From Streptomyces canus (GTDB taxonomy: Bacteria > Actinomycetota > Actinomycetes > Streptomycetales > Streptomycetaceae), in NCBI RefSeq assembly GCF_030816965.1, contig NZ_JAUSYQ010000002.1, forward strand, positions 806,001-870,000: a stretch of DNA of 64,000 nt, written 5' to 3'. Made by a program: the position numbers and the translations under genes. Under the pieces are notes generated by a model that searched no databases, had not been told where the DNA came from, and worked only from the letters and a program-made list of their open reading frames with translations. Shown one piece after another: positions 60,736 to 64,000 of the stretch. Position 1 is the stretch's first letter, and every line of letters begins with the position of its first letter.

Positions 60736-61029
60736 GGGCGGGAGCTTAGTTGCCCCCACCGACAGCGATCGCCGCCGCCTGCATCAGGGACACGGGAGCC
60801 CGGAGGCACTCGCCATCACCGTTCAGGCAGCGGGGTTTCGTCGATGACATGCCACTCCGCGCCGCAACAGGCTTCTTCTGTACGGCTGTTGGACCGCGAC
60901 GGTGAGTTGCTCGGCCACGCCGAGGAGACCGCCACCCTGCTCCGTCGCACAGGTCGGCCACGGCGGACTCGCTGCGCGTGGCCTGCCTCCGCGCGTTGCC
61001 GGGCCCGGCCGAGGGCGCCGTACGGGAGC

Positions 61030-61296
61030 TCAGTGGGCCGTGTTGCTCTCGGCCGTCGGCTGCGCCGCCGTGGTCTCTCCGGGCGCGGACTGGACGACAT
61101 GCGGGGCGGACTCAGCCGGGGCGGCGGAGGAGTGCGCGGTGCCGTCCTCCTTCATCGCCTTGGCCTCGCTCTTGAGGATGCGCATCGACTTGCCGAGCCC
61201 GCGGGCGGCCTCGGGCAGCTTCTTCGAGCCGAACAACAAGATGATCATGATCGCCACGATCAGCAGGTGCCAGGGCTCCAGTCCGTTGCGCAGCAT
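61030..61296 (-). CDS. tatA: Twin-arginine translocase subunit TatA
   Basis: An 88-residue protein with a single N-terminal helix ([17 protein letters not shown]), the hinge [17 protein letters not shown] and a short amphipathic helix, then a low-complexity tail. It would supply pore subunits for folded-protein export. No tatB or tatC lies nearby, so this may be a second tatA copy. A TTGCGCAA palindrome sits 34 bases upstream of the start codon. Confidence 0.93.
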   Translation of the reverse strand: MLRNGLEPWHLLIVAIMIILLFGSKKLPEAARGLGKSMRILKSEAKAMKEDGTAHSSAAPAESAPHVVQSAPGETTAAQPTAESNTAH

Positions 61297-61329
61297 GCGG
61301 CACGTCCCTTCTCACTCATGGTTGCCAGC

Positions 61330-61337
61330 TTGCGCAA
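61330..61337. promoter_or_regulatory. TTGCGCAA palindrome upstream of tatA
   Basis: Perfect 8-base palindrome flanked as CTTGCGCAAC; one of four copies between here and 63.9 kb. Confidence 0.45.
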
Positions 61338-61364
61338 CTGTACAACCGCGGAGCCCGTCCCGCC

Positions 61365-63071
61365 TCACTCGTCGGAGTCCTTCTTGTCGGGCGCCGCCGC
61401 GTACGCCTGCTCCGGTGTCATCGGGACCCCGTTGAGGGAGACCGTCTTGTAGGGGCTGACCTTGGCACAGGTCTTGGCCTCGTCGGCGGTCTGGGCGTGC
61501 GCGTTGGAGACCGCGGCCTTCGTGTCGGCGGGCGCCGGCGAGGACGAACCGCCCGGATACGTCGTGCCGCTCGTCCAGTCGCTGCCGATCACCAGGGTCA
61601 GACCGGTACCGGTGCCCTCCTTGAGGTGCGAGGTGGACAGCCCGAGCGCCTTGGCGGCCGTCTGGGCCGCGGCCTTCCCACCGGTGCCGTAGGTGAGGGT
61701 GGTGGTGGTCGCCGGGCTCGGCGCGTTGGCGGTGGTCGTGGCGGAGCTGAAGCCCTGGCCGGTGAGCGCGTTCGCGATCGCGGAGGCGCGGCCGGTGATC
61801 TCGGTGCCGTTCTCGACGGTCACGGCGATCTCGGAGGCGGGTACCGCCGAGGCCGTGGCCGTCGCCGAGGCCGCCGCGGACTTCTTGCCGGAGCCGGTGG
61901 TCAGGGACTGGTCGTCGGCGATGCTGGAGAAGAGGGCCTTGGCACCCGCGCCCACCACCACCCGGTTGGTGTCGTTCGGATCGGCGGCGGTCTGCATCGT
62001 GGTGAAGGTCATCCGCTGGGTGGGGACCTTGTTCAGGTCGGCCGCGAGCCCGATCAGCTTCTTGACGCTACCGAGGCCGTCGTCCACGGTGAGCGCCTTG
62101 GTGGCGGCGTCGGCGAGGTCGTAGACCGCGGTGGGGTCGGTGAGCGTGCCCGCGCTCTTGAACTTCCGGATCACCGCGCTGAGGAAGATGTGCTGGGAGA
62201 CCGTGCGGCCGAGGTCGCTGCCGTCCCCGAAACCGTGGCGGGAGCGGACGAACTTCAGGGCCGCCTCACCCTTGAGGGTGTGGCTGCCCCTGGACAGTTT
62301 CAGGTGCGAGTAGGTGTCGTACACGTTGTGGTCGACGCACACGGAGACACCGCCGACCGCGTCGGACATCTTGACCACGCCGGAGAAGTCGAGCTTGACG
62401 AAGTGGTCGATGGGGATGCCGGTGAGCTGGTGAATGGTGGCGACCTGGCAGGCGGGACCGTACTGGAGGGCGCTGTTGATCTGGCCGTAGTAGCCGGACG
62501 TGGACTGGCCGCTCTCACTGTCCTTGCAGGCCGGGACGTCGACCATGGTGTCGCGGGGGATGCTCATGACGGTGGCGTTGGAGCGGTCCGCGGCTATGTG
62601 CACCACCATCTGTACGTCCGCGTTGCCGTTTCCGGTCTGTACGCCGGTCTGGGAGCAGCCGCCGCCCAGCTTGCAGTCCGCCTTGCTGGTCCGGCCGTCC
62701 GAGCCCATGACCAGGATGTTGATCGGGGTGCGGCCGAACTCGTCGGCCTTCTCCGAACCGCCCTTGCCGTCGAGCGAGACGCTGTTGATGTTGCCGTTGA
62801 GGTGCTGGTAGAACCACCATCCGGCACCGGCCGTGGCCAGGACGAGGATCGCCAGACACATCCCGACGATCTTCAGCACCCGCCTGCCGCGCCGCACCGG
62901 ACGGGCCCGGCGGCGCGAGCGCTTGCCGCCGTGCGAGCGGGCCGCGGCCCGCGCCGCAGCCCGGCCCCCGGGCCGCGGCGCTCCGCCGGACTCGCCCGCC
63001 CGCTGCTCCGGCACCCGGCCGGTACGGCTGCGCGTGGCCTGGCCGCCCGGTCCGTCCCACGGGTCGCTCAT
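61365..63071 (-). CDS. LytR-CpsA-Psr (LCP) family cell-wall glycopolymer ligase
   Basis: A 568-residue membrane protein that should attach teichoic-acid-like or other glycopolymers to peptidoglycan. A basic cytoplasmic tail (about 1-65) precedes one helix (66-88), the LCP domain (about 112-330; NILVMGSDGR, DVQMVVHI, VMSIPRDTMVDVP, KFVRSRHGFGDGSDLGR) and a LytR_C domain (about 415-505; AVTVENGTEITGRA). ATG at 63071 with GGGAG nine bases upstream. It lies downstream of tatA on the map but reads from its own promoter. Confidence 0.94.
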   Translation of the reverse strand: MSDPWDGPGGQATRSRTGRVPEQRAGESGGAPRPGGRAAARAAARSHGGKRSRRRARPVRRGRRVLKIVGMCLAILVLATAGAGWWFYQHLNGNINSVSLDGKGGSEKADEFGRTPINILVMGSDGRTSKADCKLGGGCSQTGVQTGNGNADVQMVVHIAADRSNATVMSIPRDTMVDVPACKDSESGQSTSGYYGQINSALQYGPACQVATIHQLTGIPIDHFVKLDFSGVVKMSDAVGGVSVCVDHNVYDTYSHLKLSRGSHTLKGEAALKFVRSRHGFGDGSDLGRTVSQHIFLSAVIRKFKSAGTLTDPTAVYDLADAATKALTVDDGLGSVKKLIGLAADLNKVPTQRMTFTTMQTAADPNDTNRVVVGAGAKALFSSIADDQSLTTGSGKKSAAASATATASAVPASEIAVTVENGTEITGRASAIANALTGQGFSSATTTANAPSPATTTTLTYGTGGKAAAQTAAKALGLSTSHLKEGTGTGLTLVIGSDWTSGTTYPGGSSSPAPADTKAAVSNAHAQTADEAKTCAKVSPYKTVSLNGVPMTPEQAYAAAPDKKDSDE

Positions 63072-63182
63072 CTACCACTCCCAGGAAACGGTCGGGCCTC
63101 TCAGGCCGGGCCATGGGGTGGGCGGCCGGGCGAGCGCGGCGGTGTACAGGCAGGCCAAGCAGGAATCGCCTGGGTTGCGTAG

Positions 63183-63190
63183 TTGCGCAA
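63183..63190. promoter_or_regulatory. TTGCGCAA palindrome upstream of the LCP gene
   Basis: Flanked as GTTGCGCAAT followed by CTAACAAA. It lies 112 bases before the LCP start (minus strand) and 62 bases before a possible small plus-strand gene. Confidence 0.45.
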
Positions 63191-63251
63191 TCTAACAAAC
63201 CCCTGGCCCGGGCAGCACAGAGCCCGCCGGATTTCACAGGTGAGAGATCTC

Positions 63252-63395
63252 ATGAAGGAACGCGGCAACCTGGCGGACATATTCGCCTTCACCTGCGGCG
63301 CTTCCTGCGCCCACGACGGCACCTGGCGCAGGAGGCGGATCAAGCCCTGCGTGAGACGTTACCGTGCGCAGCGGCCGGGGCCGTGCGGGCCGTGA
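63252..63395 (+). CDS. Possible small cysteine-containing protein
   Basis: A 47-codon frame starting MKERGNLADIFAF with AGGTGAGAG about five bases upstream. It contains TCGASCAHDGTW and later KPC and GPCGP, four cysteines and a histidine in a short basic peptide. I do not recognise it. The position behind a TTGCGCAA site is suggestive, but it overlaps the 3' end of the opposing ArsR gene by 56 bases and coding evidence is thin. Confidence 0.3.
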   Translation: MKERGNLADIFAFTCGASCAHDGTWRRRRIKPCVRRYRAQRPGPCGP

Positions 63396-63696
63396 GCTGG
63401 CCGACCATGACGCGGACCACGGTCACGATGTCGGGGTCGTCGACGTAGTAGACCTGCCGGCGGCCCTCGCGGCGGGAGCGGACGAGACCGGCGAGTTTCA
63501 GCTTGGCCAGGTGCTGGCTGACCGCGGGCAGCGCGCCACCGACCCGGTCGGCGAGGTGGGAAACATCGCAATCGCCCTGGGACAGCGCCCACATGATGTG
63601 CAGCCGGGCGGCGGAGGCGAGGAGCCCGAAGGCGGCGGCCGCCTCCGTCAGTACCTCGGCGGACGGATCCTCCCCACCACCGGCGAGTGTCGCCAC
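63340..63696 (-). CDS. ArsR/SmtB-family metal- or redox-type regulator
   Basis: A 118-residue winged-helix repressor with the DCDVSHLADRVGGALPAVSQ recognition region (family signature ELCVC-like position reads GDCDVSHL) and the wing RREGRRQVYYVDDPDI. A single Cys (D-C-D-V) and C-terminal His suggest an NmtR/KmtR-like nickel/cobalt sensor, or a thiol sensor, rather than arsenic. GTG at 63696 preceded by GGGAGGGG. A perfect ATTGCGCAAT palindrome lies 95 bases upstream of its start, fitting autoregulation. Confidence 0.88.
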   Translation of the reverse strand: MATLAGGGEDPSAEVLTEAAAAFGLLASAARLHIMWALSQGDCDVSHLADRVGGALPAVSQHLAKLKLAGLVRSRREGRRQVYYVDDPDIVTVVRVMVGQLTARTAPAAAHGNVSRRA

Positions 63697-63790
63697 GGTC
63701 CCCTCCCGTCCCGGTCACTGTCGACGCACGTGTGCTGTCTCAGTGTAAGGGCGGCGGGGGGCGGGCCACGAGAGCGCCCCCAGTTCATTG

Positions 63791-63800
63791 ATTGCGCAAT
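63791..63800. promoter_or_regulatory. ATTGCGCAAT palindrome upstream of the ArsR/SmtB gene
   Basis: Perfect 10-base palindrome, the best copy of the four, in the divergent region between the regulator and the GlsB/YeaQ-like gene. Confidence 0.5.
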
Positions 63801-63881
63801 GTAATAAGCGTGTGAAAGAACATCGACGACTTGTCACCAGGCACGGCAGAGCTCGTTCGTCCCTCGCTTCAGTCCTTAGGC

Positions 63882-63889
63882 TTGCGCAA
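63882..63889. promoter_or_regulatory. TTGCGCAA palindrome upstream of the GlsB/YeaQ-like gene
   Basis: Flanked as CTTGCGCAAT, about 70 bases before the GTG at 63958 and 80 bases from the preceding palindrome. Confidence 0.45.
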
Positions 63890-63957
63890 TCAGGCAACTA
63901 GAGGGGATCGGTGCCCGGCGGACATGCCCCGGCCCGGCCCGACTGGAGGACTACCAC

Positions 63958-64000
63958 GTGGGCATCATCGGCTGGATCATCCTGGGTCTGCTCGCCGGAG
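63958..64000 (+). CDS. GlsB/YeaQ/YmgE-family membrane protein (5' fragment)
   Basis: Only 14 codons are visible: a GTG start (GGAGG eight bases upstream) and GIIGWIILGLLAG. This matches the start of the transglycosylase-associated GlsB/YeaQ/YmgE small stress-response membrane proteins of Streptomyces. It reads off the window. It lies behind one of the TTGCGCAA sites. Confidence 0.7.
   Translation, partial: MGIIGWIILGLLAG

Noticed and set aside
60746..61029. Small frames on both strands between the kinase and tatA, including LLDRDGELLGHAEE on the plus strand
   Set aside because: Faint similarity to the start of a LuxR/AAA-type protein, but no ribosome site, no further homology and conflicting frames; too weak to list.
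63340..63696. Assigning the second ArsR-type protein as an arsenic sensor
   Set aside because: It lacks the CVC motif seen in the true ArsR at 54979; only one Cys is in the sensor helix.

Overview
The window is high-GC actinobacterial chromosome, almost certainly Streptomyces. Pointers are very high G+C at third codon positions, ATGA/GTGA-coupled operons, many GTG/TTG starts, sugar ABC importers without their own ATPase, LacI/IclR/FadR/MarR regulators, and an intergenic element near 7.76 kb that I recognise from many Streptomyces genomes. No rRNA, tRNA, CRISPR array, insertion sequence or prophage was seen. About sixty genes are intact or nearly so, and at least six loci are decayed.

Layout. 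0-3.7 kb: a polar amino-acid ABC importer (two permeases, binding lipoprotein, ATPase cut by the window edge), divergent from an IclR regulator, with a good promoter and two palindromic operators between them. 3.8-5.3 kb: a D-alanyl-D-alanine carboxypeptidase and a glycosyltransferase-87 remnant. 5.3-11.1 kb: an asparagine/aspartate/glutamine set (FadR-type regulator, amino-acid permease, asparaginase, aspartate ammonia-lyase, glutaminase). 11.2-14.8 kb: uppP, a FluC-DUF190-FluC fluoride exporter operon, and an ArsR-like regulator with an SMP-30-like protein. 15.5-18.8 kb: a GH42 beta-galactosidase and its divergent LacI regulator. 19.3-22 kb: VOC protein, MarR, BAAT-type hydrolase, LysR.

22-31 kb: a ten-gene, tightly coupled operon that looks like organosulfur scavenging. 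A 28-residue cysteine-containing leader peptide precedes an alpha/beta hydrolase, a rhodanese, an SsuCBA-like ABC importer, a frameshifted LLM flavin monooxygenase, a second orphan binding protein, an acyl-CoA-dehydrogenase-like monooxygenase and a GlcD-like flavoprotein. An AraC regulator follows.

32-41 kb: SseB-like protein, a flavin monooxygenase/isochorismatase-like hydrolase/NCS1 permease group, decayed genes, an aldo/keto reductase, a blasticidin-S-deaminase-like cytidine deaminase, a membrane protein and a methyltransferase. 41-53 kb: a carbohydrate regulon with a GH97-like hydrolase, a 971-residue secreted protein of unknown family carrying a carbohydrate-binding-like module, a sugar ABC importer, an alpha/beta hydrolase, a 2-hydroxyacid dehydrogenase and a LacI repressor. 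It is tied together by four copies of an AGTAAACGTTTACT-like operator, three of them directly behind strong -10 boxes.

53-57 kb: a DUF899 protein and an arsenic island (arsM divergent from arsR-aquaporin-arsC). 57-64 kb: an F420-dependent-reductase-like dehydrogenase, a PAS-PP2C phosphatase, a membrane Ser/Thr kinase, tatA, an LCP ligase, an ArsR/SmtB regulator and the start of a GlsB/YeaQ gene. Four TTGCGCAA palindromes in the last 2.6 kb suggest a small ArsR-type regulon. The best candidates for undescribed biology are the 22-31 kb operon, the 971-residue protein with its regulon, and the TTGCGCAA regulon.
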